From the NCBI RefSeq assembly GCF_043290135.1, contig NC_134701.1, forward strand, positions 63,619,502-63,683,501: a DNA stretch of 64,000 nt. Direction: 5' to 3'. The DNA is from Rhipicephalus microplus (taxonomy: Eukaryota; Arthropoda; Arachnida; Ixodida; Ixodidae). The position numbers and the translations under genes were made by a program. This document shows, one piece after another, positions 1 through 11,203 of the stretch. Under the pieces are notes generated by a model. That model was not told the DNA's origin and made no database searches. It saw only the letters and a program-made list of their open reading frames with translations. The first letter of the stretch is position 1. Every line of letters starts with the position of its first letter.

Positions 1-429
1 AGATGACTTGCATGTTGTGGTTATTCTATCCTCACCCGTCATATATTCCCATGATACAGTGACGTCACACAATACCATTTTTGGTCTATGTCAAGCTAGC
101 TAACCACCTGCGAGCACACCATGAGCCTCAGAAGAAAGTAAGAGAAATAATGAGCTTCAACAGACAATGATGCCGTGGAAAGTATAAGGGATGTCATGTG
201 AGGTTATTGCAATGTAAATGTAAAGAAAGGAAAGTGGAATAAAAGATAACTTGTCCTGGGCAGAGACCGAATCGTGAAAGGAAAAACAGCGCGAAGTATC
301 TGAGACCAGACGAAGAAGCACACAGACCGAGTGCTCACTTACAACAAAAACTTTCTTCTTCCAACCACGCATATATACTTTTGCAGTGGAGAAAAAAAAA
401 GAAACACAAGGAATAGTCAATGAGAAACG
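1..429. other. No gene seen; probably arginine kinase intron
   Basis: I find no coding similarity, RNA gene or clear repeat here. Because the arginine kinase terminal exon follows at 1871 on the + strand, this stretch is best read as part of its last intron. That is an inference from position. Confidence 0.4.
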
Positions 430-848
430 AAAAATGGAGATTATCAAAAAGCAATTCTCGTAGCTCGTGCAATCAGCTAGATAAGTATGTTGTTTCAACA
501 CACCCAAGCAACCACTTTAGCAGGGAACGAAACTGCAACCTTCGAAAAGTGCGTCCGATGTTCTACCAACTGAGCTACCAGGGTGGCTATTCTCTCCTTT
601 TTCTTCGGTATACATGCGAAATAAATGGGAGAACGTCTATCAGTGCCGCCTGTAGCCATGATGGCAAGTGTGGAACACTTCTGCCTGTTTTGGCGTAACG
701 TACCACGTGATCCTATTACGAGCTAGCAGCTGATCAATGATCTTTCGCATACTACTTAGGTACAAAGCCTTCCTGAATTAGATCCTCGCTATGAATGAAG
801 GAAAGAACTGTACATATAAGGGCTCGTTCTTTTTGTTAGACACATCAT
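430..848 (-). mobile_element. tRNA-derived SINE, family A (Ruka-like)
   Basis: Read on the minus strand, a tRNA-like 3' part has an A box at about 580-556 (TGGTAGCTCAGTTGGTAGAA) and a degenerate B box at about 540-523. The 5' part (848-600) has AAAAAGAACGAGCCCTTA and TGTTCCACACT motifs. Both recur in the same order in the + copy at 6525-6850, so the two are members of one composite family. tRNA-derived SINEs called Ruka are known from Rhipicephalus; assignment to that family is from memory and not checked. I could not define TSDs. The element lies in the inferred arginine kinase intron. Confidence 0.55.
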
Positions 849-1457
849 TATTGAACTATAACAGACAGTCATGCCAATAAGTCATGTCGTACATGACATG
901 CAACTCCTGATTTTCATGTCACCAACTGTCGTTTACGTTCATCATACAAATATATCTCGTCATAGCAATTTTCACATATATTCATTTAAGCGGCCAAGAG
1001 CTCCCCCGGACACTAGTGAAGTTAGCGAGTGCGACCATTTGTGCGGTTAAGTCAACGACAGCGAACGGTGAAGTAAAAATGAATGCGTTACTTTTGACGT
1101 TCACAGTCAATACATTACAACAAACAGTATTTTAGCGCCATCTTCACTTTTTCAGCGCAGTCATACCAACGCTTGACAATCTGCTACTTGCCTCTGTGTG
1201 AACGTGGGCCGCGCTTTCAAAGAAAGGGCAGGTTCATCATCAAAAAGGACTAATTGCTGTCACGTATACTGATTCATATACCTGCAATCAACTGGCAGGC
1301 AAATTATTGGCCAAGACAAGGATTCGCTCGGCGAGAATGTGTACTTTGGTATTTTCGACAACATTTGTAATCAGGCTGTAAAAGTTTAATTTTGGTCACA
1401 GTTGCTCACTACATGCTCTTCGTTCCTGCCAAGTATAAACAACTTCTTTCATTTAGT
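849..1457. other. Intronic or intergenic, no feature seen
   Basis: AT-rich sequence with no recognisable coding or repeat signal. It is interpreted as intron of the arginine kinase gene from its position only. Confidence 0.35.
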
Positions 1458-1513
1458 CTTAACGTATTATATATGACAAGCGGAAAACCGCTTGCCATAT
1501 ATAATTCGTTAAG
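1458..1513. repeat. Near-perfect 26-bp hairpin with AAAA loop
   Basis: Arms 1458-1483 and 1488-1513 are reverse complements with only two mismatches, separated by a 4-base AAAA loop. Pairing does not extend outside the arms. It may be a snap-back structure or a remnant of a small inverted-repeat element; a role as an RNA hairpin is possible but unsupported. Confidence 0.8.
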
Positions 1514-1870
1514 AGAGACGGTTAATGGTCTTTTTTTCAAGTCCTAATTTATTAAATTAACCTACTGCCTGTAACAAAAGGAATGACTTCACATCAATAG
1601 GGATTGGTATTTGTTTTACATAACACGCTGAGTTTAACACTTTACTTAAAAGAGCCAAACTGCGCCGTTTACGCCAGCTATGTGCCCGAACTCCGAAAGT
1701 TGTATTGCTTGTACAACCATGAATACTTACTCACACATGCTTTTTCTGAGCGCTCATTGTATTATAAACAGCATACTTGCAAAATCGGTAAACGTTTCAA
1801 TGCGAGACAATGTAGACTTCACAACTGCGCGTTGCCATTACGTGCATCCTAATGACCGCTAACAACGCAG
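1514..1870 (+). other. 3' end of last arginine kinase intron
   Basis: The acceptor AG is at 1869-1870. Branch-like CTAAT/CTAAC motifs lie shortly upstream, within TGCATCCTAATGACCGCTAA. No upstream exon of the kinase is visible between 1 and 1870, so the preceding exon lies outside the window. Confidence 0.6.
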
Positions 1871-2016
1871 GCACCAGAGGTGAGCACACAGAGAGCGAGG
1901 GTGGGGTGTACGACATTTCCAACAAGCGCCGATTGGGACTCACCGAGTACGAGGCCGTCAAGGAAATGCAGGATGGCATCCTCGAACTCATCAGACTTGA
2001 AAAGACCATGGAGTGA
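1871..2016 (+). CDS. AK: Arginine kinase, 3' terminal exon (partial gene)
   Basis: Arginine kinase transfers phosphate between ATP and L-arginine as the cytosolic phosphagen buffer of arthropods. The exon encodes the last 48 residues, including one Gly codon split by a phase-1 intron (AG at 1869-1870). The segments [25 protein letters not shown] and [11 protein letters not shown] are the strongly conserved carboxyl end of the family. The Glu of GEHTE falls where the substrate-loop glutamate lies in the roughly 357-residue family (Glu314 in the horseshoe crab enzyme, from knowledge). The reading frame is undamaged and ends with TGA at 2014-2016. An intact frame, a splice acceptor and a following poly(A) signal favour a live gene over a processed copy. 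Only this exon is in the window; the rest must lie upstream of base 1. A non-functional exon duplicate cannot be excluded. Confidence 0.9.
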
Positions 2017-2100
2017 ATTCGAAGCTAAATTTTTGTTCTGGAAGTACACGGCTGTAATTTAGTTTTGCCATGAAATAAAGCTCTTGCCTTTCCCAGCATC
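2017..2100 (+). terminator. Arginine kinase 3' UTR and poly(A) signal
   Basis: A short 3' UTR follows the stop codon. A canonical AATAAA lies at 2074-2079, followed by a T/C-rich stretch (CTCTTGCCTTTCCC) suitable as a downstream element. Cleavage would fall at about 2090-2100, giving a UTR of roughly 80 bases, which is short. Confidence 0.7.
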
Positions 2101-2516
2101 TGTTGAGTGAACAGTTCTTCTGGCTTTATATGAAGTGTGAGCAGTGACGTTGGCACACCATCCTCCCTCTCCGAACTTTTCTGTGCCATAACATACAAAG
2201 CTCAAAATAATCATTTGCCTGCCTGAACTCTACCTAATATCAAGTTGTTCCATCCCACTTCCTCCTGAAATGAAAATTCCGCGTACGCTTCCTGAGTGTG
2301 ATTTAGGACCGCGACAGCAGCCGTGCCGAGCAGATATTGTCGTCAAACACCGGGAGGTGTCCGCTTTTCCAGCACTCCATCAGACAGCTTAAGCATAAAG
2401 TTTCCTGCCACTGTCCGCTCCGCTAATGCTTGCCCGCTCAGTGTACGCGTTGACCTCCTCATTTTAGCAAAATGTACTGCCCGTTTAGTGGGTGCTTTGT
2501 AGCCTTCCTTCATATA
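2101..2516. other. Intergenic, no feature seen
   Basis: There is no convincing open frame or repeat between the arginine kinase 3' end and the first terminal-inverted-repeat element. Confidence 0.4.
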
Positions 2517-2987
2517 GGCTGTGTTACAATTATCACCGTAGACGGTTGAATAGACAGCTAAATGGACAGTGGCCATCTAAAATCCCACTTTAATCCCACG
2601 TAGCCGGCAAAATAGAAAGCTCCAAGAATACCGCCTCGTAGAAAAATACGATGCAGAATACTTTGCTGTCTAAACATTATGGTGGCTTAGCGAATCGCTC
2701 AGACGAAACAAATCTTGCCGGAATGGTCGTCTGTACACAAATAGACGCTTTCCCAGACGCTCGATGTGAGTAACGTTTATTTTTTTTTTATTTTAACACG
2801 TATAAGCCAGAAAATACAGCTGTTACGTTTGTTTATTTTAGATTTTTCGTCTAGACGCGAGGTGGCGCATTGTCGCGTGAAAGCCAACCAGAAGTGTTCC
2901 AATTCTTGGATAGCATGGACTCGGTGCTGTCTTTTAAGCAGTCTGCGTAGACTGTCTACGTGCTGTCTAAGAATCGGAACACAGCCC
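2517..2987 (+). mobile_element. Non-autonomous TIR element (MITE-like), copy 1
   Basis: A 471-bp block begins GGCTGTGTTACAAT and ends GAATCGGAACACAGCCC, an imperfect terminal inverted repeat. The same block with the same internal order recurs at 3286-3757 in the same orientation. Shared internal landmarks are TTTGCTGTCTAAACA, the palindrome-rich GCTTTCCCAGACGCTC and a poly-T tract. It encodes no protein, so it would depend on a transposase elsewhere. The TSD is ambiguous. Confidence 0.6.
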
Positions 2988-3285
2988 TAGTTGACGTTAT
3001 TTTCCTGCGATATTTTTGCAACAGCAACATTGCGGGTTACACAACTCAAGGTCGATAAAAACTATTTTTCTTCGTTTATTATTTGGTCCTTCGAAAGTTG
3101 GAATAGCGAATTTTAAGGTGCGAATCGAATGAGAAAAGTAGAGTCTCAGTGCGAATGAGAATAAATAATTTTCCAATACTTTTAAAACACGTTTCGAAGC
3201 AAAGTAGCAGTAAAAGAACTATGGCATACCCACGAATTCATTGATGATGAGTGGGCAGAGCAGTGCGATAATTCGGCGTCACCTT

Positions 3286-3757
3286 GGGTGTGTTCCAATA
3301 CTCACCGAAGACGGCTAAATAGACAGGTAAATGAACGGCGCCAATCTTGTCTCATTCGAATTCTCACGTAGCCGGTAAAATAAACAGCTTCGAGAAGACC
3401 GCATTGTAGACAACTACGATGCAGGCTACTTTGCTGTCTAAACAAGATGGCAGCTCAGCGAATCACTCAGATTAAGTTTCGCCGGAATGGGCGTCTGCAG
3501 ACAAGCAGACGCTTTCCCAGACGCTCAACGTGGGTAACGTTTATTTGTTTTTTTTTAAATTTCAACACCAAATAGGTCAGAAAATACGAATGTTACGTTT
3601 GTTTATTTTGGCTTTTTCTTCTCAACGCGAGGTGTCGCATCGTCGCGTAAAAGCCCTCCAGAAGTGTTCCTATTCTCGGGCAGCATGGGCTTGGTGCTGT
3701 CTTCTAAGCCGTCTGCGTAGACAGTCTACGTGCTGTCTAAGAATTAGAACACAGCCC
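3286..3757 (+). mobile_element. Non-autonomous TIR element (MITE-like), copy 2
   Basis: This 472-bp block is the second copy of the element at 2517-2987, in direct orientation and about 300 bp downstream. Ends are GGGTGTGTTCCAAT and GAATTAGAACACAGCCC. The copies differ at many positions, so they are old separate insertions or an old duplication. The roughly 300-bp spacer (2988-3285) shows nothing recognisable. Confidence 0.6.
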
Positions 3758-3803
3758 TTATATCATCCGTGATATTTACTGCAAAAGCATAAAATGGCCC
3801 GGT

Positions 3804-3991
3804 CATGCTGGTTTAGTGCTAAGGTACTCGGCTGCTGACTAATAGGTGGCGGGATTGAATCCCGGGTGTGAAGGCTACATTTTTGATGGAGACCCAAATG
3901 CTGTAGGCCCGTGTGCTCAAATTTCATATGGTAATTTCTTTATATTCATATGGGAATTTTCGGACGTTAGATCCCGGATCATCAATCATCC
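3804..3991 (+). mobile_element. tRNA-derived SINE, family B, degenerate
   Basis: The tRNA-like head (GCTGGTTTAGTGCTAAGGTA then GGGATTGAATCCCGGG as A and B boxes) is followed by the family B body landmarks GGAGACCCAAATGCTGTAGG and CCCGTGTGCTCA. The end is degraded (ATCATCAATCATCCA). The family recurs at 4915, 33442, 49048, 52549 and 55561. Confidence 0.7.
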
Positions 3992-4902
3992 ATAATGGAA
4001 TAACGAGTGAAGTGGTGTACATTTAAAAAAATATGCCGCTCACATCATCACAAAGTGGCTATCAATCGAATCCGTTGAAGAGATCTGGGGTATCGCGTGA
4101 ATGTTGCGCAATTAGGTATGGTTTGGGAATGTCTAATTCTTGTTTCGTTATTATTATCATTTATTCTATAAAGAAGAATGGTCGCCTTCAATGTTAAGCG
4201 AAAGCAAAGACGCCCTTGACTGAATTCCGAACGCGCGATGCCTACATATACGGGTCGGCCAGCGATTGATGTGCCGCGCGAGCAAGTCATGTTTAAATGC
4301 GAATCAATTTACTCGAGCTATGTCAGGCTTCCGGTGTTGTCCACGCGCTGGCACGTCTTATTTCTTCGCTCTCACTCCCTCTCCCATAACAGCTGTGGGC
4401 TCACGAGTTTATCCTCGCTCTCAGCAACCAGAGCATGTTGTGCAAGAAAGTGTAGGAGAGGCTCAGAGGGTAGGTGCAGTGCTTCGCGGTCCTCTCGCCG
4501 ATCGCTTTCTCTCCTCCCTGCGCCCCACTCTCCTGTCCACTAACGCCTCACTCTCGACCGTTCGCTGGCTGGGTGCCTCTGAAGGCGATGCCAGAAGTCT
4601 GTAAAGGCGAATGTCTGACGGCAATGGTACTCTCCTTCGGCACAATAAATACATTCGCGTTTCCTTACAATTCTCTTTGAGAAGGTGGAGCATTTTTTAG
4701 AAGCGAACACTGCCTGCGTCGACCTTGCGAGGCGAGAGAGATGAAGGGTATTGACAGTTTTGCGGATGTGTTTCTGGGCCGGAACGAGACGTGAGCATGC
4801 GGAACGTGACGCGAGCATGAACAGTGAGGATGTGGACGGCGCCACCGCCAGCATCGAAGTGCCACGTTATGCGACTAAGAAATGCTCCGCATTTGAAAAA
4901 CA
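3992..4902. other. No gene seen
   Basis: I see overlapping short open frames with no recognisable family and no shared repeat. CACAATAAATACATTCGCG near 4640 looks like a poly(A) signal context but no coding region can be attached to it. Confidence 0.35.
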
Positions 4903-4914
4903 GTAGGAAGGGGA

Positions 4915-5156
4915 TTTGATGATTGATGTGGGAAATAACGTCCCAAAACCACCATATGATTATGAGAGACGCTGTAGTGGAAGGCTCCACACATTTCGAC
5001 CACCTCGGGTTTTCGAACGTGCACCCGAATCTGAGAACAAGGCCCTACCTCATAAACGTCTCCATCTAAAATGCAGCCGCCGCAGCCGCGATTCCATCCT
5101 TTCACCTGCGGGTCAGCAGTCGATTACCTTAACCTGTACATCACCATGGCAGAGTG
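4915..5156 (-). mobile_element. Full-length SINE, family B, with 12-bp TSD
   Basis: The minus-strand SINE runs from a tRNA-like head (5156 end) to an ATCAATCATC-type tail (4915 end). It is flanked by the direct repeat GTAGGAAGGGGA at 4903-4914 and 5157-5168, a 12-bp TSD. The body carries the family landmarks CATATGATTATGAGAGACG and CCACCTCGGG. Inference: retroposed with LINE machinery in trans. Confidence 0.85.
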
Positions 5157-5237
5157 GTAGGAAGGGGAAGGTGCAAGCTTGCGATGAAAAATCTGTAAAT
5201 AGGGGTTGTGTCGAGTGGTTTATAGTCAAATATATAT

Positions 5238-5343
5238 ATAATGTTTATTGGTATAAGTGGTGTGTTGTGCTCAGTAGTGAATCTCGTTTTATAATGTTTA
5301 TTGGTATAAGTGGTGTGTTGTGCTCAGTAGTGAATTTCGTTTT
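5238..5343 (+). repeat. Two tandem copies of a 53-bp unit
   Basis: A unit starting ATAATGTTTATTGGTATAAG is repeated twice with almost no differences (5238-5290 and 5291-5343). This is a recent local duplication with no coding content that I can see. Confidence 0.85.
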
Positions 5344-6524
5344 GCCTTCCTTATCATTGCTTTGTGGTATCGCATGTAGCCTGAAGTTGGCAGAGACGAG
5401 TTGTAGTGGTTGTTGATTTCTTCTAGTCATACAAAATTCATGTCGAGCATACCGAGACGTCATATATTGCACAAGCATGTTGTTCATGATCATCATCTTC
5501 ATCAACGTCATCGTCATTGTCATGACGTATAGTGGTTATTTTGGAAGTGCTGTGCCGTGGTGCTATGATGTACTGGAACGGGGCAGTCTGCCGTGTGGCG
5601 CCAAAAGCATGGCTTTTTTTTGCAATGGCAGCCAACACTGTAGCAGCACATTGTAATACTGTGCCGCCACCTGCTGGCTACCTCTGAAGCAATTTACGAG
5701 AAGCTGAGATACTAAGCGTCTGATATTGGTTGTTGTAGCTGCCGCGCTGGTTTTAAAACGTAATAAAATTATTAACAAGATGTGTAAACAATTTATTATG
5801 TACGTCATTGAGCGTTATTTTTTTAAGATCACGACTGCTCAATCTCCTGACTCATGGTTGTGGTCGTGGAACTCACCCTAAGATAGCGTTATCTTTCAGG
5901 GCATCTTCGTTTGTTTTATCACGTGACTTCATGTTTGTGTGATAGCTTGACAGAGGTGCATAAGAATCAAATCAATTGTGATATCTTTTGTTTGTGTGTT
6001 TTGAAATCAAAACGGTAAGCAAATAGACAATCTGGGTCCCTGTTTTACGATATGAAGTGTGCGAGCTTTACTACGCAGAAGCAGCATTATTTATCTCATT
6101 AATGCATCCATATGCTAAATATGCAATCGGGCTACGTGATTATTTTACTTAAAAGCTGCACAATGGTCGGCAATGCCAACTCGAATTACGCACGTTGGGC
6201 ACACCGTTCGATGGTGGCGCCCTTCTGGTGGCGTCATCGCAAAAGTGCTCACCGTCGTTCCATTGGTCTGTTGTGAAGACGGCACACTGCCCCATTACTG
6301 TACACTATACTGATGGTAGAGGATTTGTTTGCTCTTCATCGTCACCAGCTTCTTCAGCGGCTGGCTACGGCGCGCCGAACAACTTGCCCCGAGCAAGAGA
6401 AGCTTTGCCCCTGGATGGTAGCAGAGGATTGTGTGTTAAAATCTTATGAAATAAGAAAATCAAAGTCTTTGTTTTGGCTTAGCTGGGGAAGTACTCAAAG
6501 AGTAACGTTCCCTAGGTGAGTCTA
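5344..6524. other. No gene recognised
   Basis: AT-rich sequence. An open frame around 6313-6519 has no family I recognise. Nothing else can be supported. Confidence 0.3.
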
Positions 6525-6850
6525 CAAAGAGAACGAGCCCTTAAATTTACTTTCTTTCATTCACAGTGAGTGTTTTGTTCTGGCAGACTTGCAGTAGTCG
6601 TTTGCTGCAATCTCGCAATAAGTTCACGTACTACGTGACACCACAACAAGCAACGAGAGTGTTCCACACTCGTTGCAGTGGCATCAGGAGCGCTGACCGA
6701 AGCTCCCGCGTTTAAATGCACATATATACCCATGAAGTAGACGCTATGAAGGATGAGCGCTATCCTAATTCAGTGGTTGAACATCGAACGCATTATTTGA
6801 TGGTCGCAGGTTCGGTCCCAGACCATGGCAAGTTACCTTTTGTTACACTT
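6525..6850 (+). mobile_element. tRNA-derived SINE, family A, + copy
   Basis: The order of motifs matches the minus copy at 430-848: GAACGAGCCCTTAAATTTAC at the 5' side, GTGTTCCACACT near 6660, then a tRNA-like part. The A box resembles AATTCAGTGGTTGAACATCG (about 6770) and the B box GGTTCGGTCCC (about 6811). TSDs are not resolved. Confidence 0.55.
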
Positions 6851-7499
6851 TCCGTTCTTCACTTTGCATTGCAATTACTTCTAATAAGAACCTCCATAAT
6901 TTCCCTGGCATTATTGTCTGTTAATTTTTATTATTATTGGTCCAAACAAAGAAACCTAACCCTTAAGTTTACACTCTTCTTAATGTCAAGAATATGGCTA
7001 TGCAGAGGCCGAGTGTTATATGCGTTAGCGCAAAGGTGCTCATTTTGCAGAAAATGTGGTGTTGGTGTCGGAATGGACGTCATTAGTTGTGAGCAAAAAA
7101 TCACCACCTTGTCCATAACCAAAAAATAAAAAAGCTGCAAATAAATTTAGTAAAAAAAGTCGCAGCATATACACGGAGTGAATGATGATGAGTGGGGCGA
7201 AGCGCTAAAGGGTGTTATCGTTAAACCGTGAACCATCCGCGAATATCGCTCACTACATCATCAAAGACGTGACATACACATTTATACAAAAAAAGTGTAT
7301 TGTTCATAAGTGATAGTTATACGTTGCCCAGTTTTTTCTTTATTATAATTGATTTATGGTTAGTGAAGTGGTGGATTGTTGATGGGGCGTAGGGGGAAGT
7401 TTGCAAGGACGAAGTAGTGGGCCGTTTGTAAAGGTGAAGCTATGGGCGATTACGTTCATGCAAGAGATTGACTGACCCACGGCTTAGGGATCTTCGCCC
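6851..7499. other. No gene seen
   Basis: A/T-rich sequence with short open frames only. No repeat shared with the rest of the window was recognised. Confidence 0.3.
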
Positions 7500-7583
7500 C
7501 TAAAAGATTTCCGGGTCCTGGTGAGGATTGAAGCCAGGTTGTCTGCGTAGTGAGTAAGTGCAACGCTACACTGCCTCGGGTCT
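7500..7583 (-). repeat. Degenerate tRNA-like SINE head
   Basis: On the minus strand there is a decayed A box near 7575-7550 (GCAGTGTAGCGTTGCACTTA) and a B-box-like GGCTTCAATCCT at 7534-7523, at tRNA spacing. The acceptor stem does not pair, so this is not a functional tRNA. Confidence 0.35.
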
Positions 7584-7985
7584 GCTTGGAAATGCAGTGA
7601 AATTGACTGATGCTTTGCAAACACACGCATCTTGTATGGAGACTTCACAAAATTAGAAGCCCCCAAAGCTTCGCCTTTAGAATTTGAACGCGATAGCGAT
7701 AGCCAGTTCTTAGTGCGTACTTCAAACCCCATGAAACCTTTTCAAACTTGCTATGCACCCACTACATGGTCTTAAGGGAGTAGGCGCAGTATGCCTTTTG
7801 CAGTGAGTGACCAGTTCTAAACCACTTAGTCATTATGATAATCACGACACCCGCAGGCAACGGGCGCTTGTACCACACATTCTTATTGCAATATTTTATG
7901 TTCTATTGTGAAGCATGTATACGAGACGCATGTGCTTGTAAAGCATGAAAGCTATTTTCACTGCATTTCAAAGCCGAAGAAGTCC
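7584..7985. other. No gene seen
   Basis: Nothing recognisable in either strand. Confidence 0.3.
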
Positions 7986-8090
7986 TTGCTGTATTTACAA
8001 GCAGATGCATTGCCGTGTGATAGAACATACGCTTGCGACGCAAGCGGCCGGGTTCGATCCCCACTCGGACCCCAAGAACCTTGGTTCGGT
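7986..8090 (+). repeat. tRNA-like SINE head
   Basis: TGTGATAGAACATACGCTTG followed by a strong B box GGGTTCGATCCCC (about 8051-8062) at the correct spacing for a tRNA. The 5' end does not form an acceptor stem with the 3' end and there is no clean tRNA fold, so it is read as a SINE head or tRNA pseudogene. Confidence 0.45.
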
Positions 8091-10099
8091 TCTCACTCTT
8101 TCATAATTTTTATTGTTATAATGTTTACATCGTTCTCCCGTTTTCGGTCACGCCCATGATGATGATTTTTCTTTAGCAACCAACGACGCTCACAACGAAA
8201 ATTTTGCGAGACAGACTCTTTAAAGTTATAGCGTTAATACATGCTATATCGCATTATTATTTCATTGTAAAAGCAATCGGGGGTCCGGGCATGCGATTAC
8301 CGTAGTGACTCGGTGGCTCATAGCCGGCTACTAATTACACAAGGCACACTGCGCGTATATTATTGCGCGTTATTAGAGCAAGTTCAAAAACATTTCACTC
8401 GCATTATTACATGGTGCTCATTACACAGAATCAAGCCGTATGTCAAAGCTTCACAGACACAAGCCACTTGTAACTTGTTGATTACATTGTAGTAATCCAC
8501 AATTTTAATTTCACAAGCAACATAATAAAGTAAAAGTATGCACTAGGAAGGAATGAAGGAAGCAGACGGTGGGAGAAGGGGAAGGTTGAAGAATGCACTA
8601 AGTGGTTGATGTACGCACTTGGGACAGGACATTGTAACGTTATTTCGTAAGGTTTCCCTCAACGAAAAAATTAGTACAAGGTCACTTTCTCCCCACACGC
8701 TTCGCATAACATCGATTGCCAGGTTACGTTGGATCTGCCTATTTTTAATAATGTTTGCTCGAACTAAAGAACGTGTGTAGCTCGTAACTGTCTGAAAACT
8801 ATTGTTTTGCCACGTGGTAAAACCACAATCAGGAAATCAGCAATCGTGTTATGGAAACAGAAGCCTTTAGTGAGCTAACTATTACCAAGAAAACTGAGTA
8901 ACATAAAGGGCAAAAAAAGCACCGTTCACAATCGTAGTGGCAATCACAGTAGTCGGTCATCAGTTAATCTTTCCCGTAACGTGTCATCTTCTAACCTCAG
9001 TAATAAAACCTTCCAGCAGTTCTATAGCGGTTTAGCGCAGATATTCTCTAGATGGTACGAGACGAAGAAACGCACAAAGACGCTAACTTTCAACAAATGA
9101 TTCATTTGAGGGTCACACATATTTACACCATGAACTAACACTGAACCACGCGCAGATACAGTTTCAGACAGAAAAATAAGTGCTTTTTTTTGTGTCAGAG
9201 ACAGTGACCGGGTGCTACATAATGATCCCCCAGGCGGTGAATAGTGGCTGATTTTACAGTGAAGGCACATTGACGAAACGACTAGAGTAATGGTGTAATC
9301 AGCAACTGTTCATCGGCTGGGTGACCATTGTTAGTACCCGGTCACTATCTCTGACAAGCATAGAACTTGTTTTCCTCACTGTACCTGCGCACGCTTGAAT
9401 GTATTGAATTTGTAATTAGGCATCATCCTAATTCAAATAAGTCATTTGTGGAAAGTCATCACCTGTGTGTACTTTTTCGTCTTGTCCCGTCTAGCGAATA
9501 TCGGTGCTAAATTACTTGGATAAGTCTTACTTACAAGGCCAGAAGTGAAGTCACGCAGCATTATTACTGCTGCTCGCTCAGGCACCTCAATGATTACCAC
9601 CGTATTCACAAACGTGACCTAAACCTATTATTGCGGCTTAAATCAAACATATTCATTTGTCCACCCTTATTGCGTTTGAATAATCTACGGCGTACATATG
9701 GCGGAACTTTATCCATACTTAAGGCTCGGTTAATTAAGGTAGCCTATACGAGCAACCCTAAGTTTTCTTTGAACAACATGGTGAGGAACGACAACTTTGC
9801 GGAGTTCAATTATTAGGTAGACTGTAAGAAAGAAATATTGAACACCAAAACGTACGGATACACGTCACCAAGGCGATGGATCCTCAACACTCGTCGGAAC
9901 CCGGTGGAGTCTTACGACAAGCAAGATTATGTTTGTCGCTCCCGGCTCACAGAACGTTTCGGATTCTGTTTCAGCTTATTTACTTTCATACAAAATATAC
10001 ATGCTTCCATAAGTGTACAGAAGGAGGTCCCAGAGCACTCGGCTGAAGGGGACCCTCCTGTCAGAAAACATGTTGAATATGCACAAATGCAACAGTGTC
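8091..10099. other. Long stretch without a recognised gene
   Basis: About 2 kb with no convincing coding similarity, RNA gene or repeat shared within the window. A diverged repeat cannot be excluded. Confidence 0.3.
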
Positions 10100-11040
10100 A
10101 ACAACTCAGAGTAAGTTATACGAATAAATGCTATACAGGACAAAGATTGCGAAATTATAACAATCATAGGTACAACAAAACACTGCCTAGGGCAATAAAA
10201 ATATATAAAAAACCCAAAAAATATTGAGTAATTGAACACAGGAACGAAAACAGCAAGAAAAAATAAGTAGCTGTGGCACAATTAGGAGTACGTGAATATG
10301 GACAGGTGTAGATGATATTACACATCTTATAGCTCAAATGTATACAATGAAAAGTGAATAATGTGTTTTTAAAAAGAGCTAATGATGAACCCTGCCTAAC
10401 AATAAGAGGAAGACTGTTCCAGATCGATAACGACGTGAAACAACCAGAATGTTTTCCATAATTAGTATCGACTGCTGGCAGTAATAGTGTGTTGTTAGCT
10501 GCGAATGTTGTTCGGTTGGTGTAGACTAGAACCGCTTCTGAAAAGATGTTCACTGGAAGAGGATTATTGATAATTTTAAATAGCATTATTCATAAATCGT
10601 ACTTAAGAAGGCTGTCCAGTGGAAATATTCTGTTATTAAGAAGTATATCGGACACGCAGCAGCTGAATGAGCTGAACGTTTATATACGAATGGCATAATT
10701 TTGTAAATATCACAGTGGTGCTATATGTGTTGGATCTGCGGTACCCCAGGACGTGATGCAGTAGTTGAGGTGGCTGTGAGTGAAAGAATAACACATAGTT
10801 ATTAGTGTAGATTTGCTGAAATACTACCTCGTTTTCTTAAAATTTTATTACCAGGAGCAAGTTTTCACTTCAGATGGGCGATGTGTTTGTAAATTTTAAG
10901 CTTTAATATCGAGTAACACCAAGAAAGGAATATTAATCAACTGCACTATTCACATGATAATCAAAAATGACAGTGGGTAGGGTTTCTTGTGTACTGTCAT
11001 TGATGTGAAAAACATAAAGTCTTGGTGCTGTTAATTTTCA
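10100..11040 (-). mobile_element. Decayed LINE, RT thumb and C-terminal region
   Basis: Reading on the minus strand from 11040, interrupted frames show typical non-LTR retrotransposon segments. A FLGV-like segment comes first, then SHLNYCITSWG around 10780. The C-terminal block with NTNYGK-like and SIWNSLP sequence lies between 10490 and 10390. Stops and frameshifts are frequent, so it is an old fragment. Its clade (CR1/Jockey/L2-like) is uncertain. No 5' RT palm or endonuclease is present. Confidence 0.6.
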
Positions 11041-11203
11041 GCGAAGGCGGCGCCATGCTAAAATATCGCAACGAATATGCGCGAGTGTACGGGCATACCG
11101 AAGGAGGAGAATCTTACCTAAATTCGGACGTCCTGACAATGTGTTCACGACTGCAAGTGTAAACCTTCCATTCCAGGACGACATCTCTTCGGTGATAAGG
11201 TGA

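Noticed and set aside
8005..8075. A functional tRNA gene
   Set aside because: A and B boxes are present but the acceptor stem does not pair; the same applies to the tRNA-like parts near 556, 6770, 7550 and 40507, which are SINE heads.
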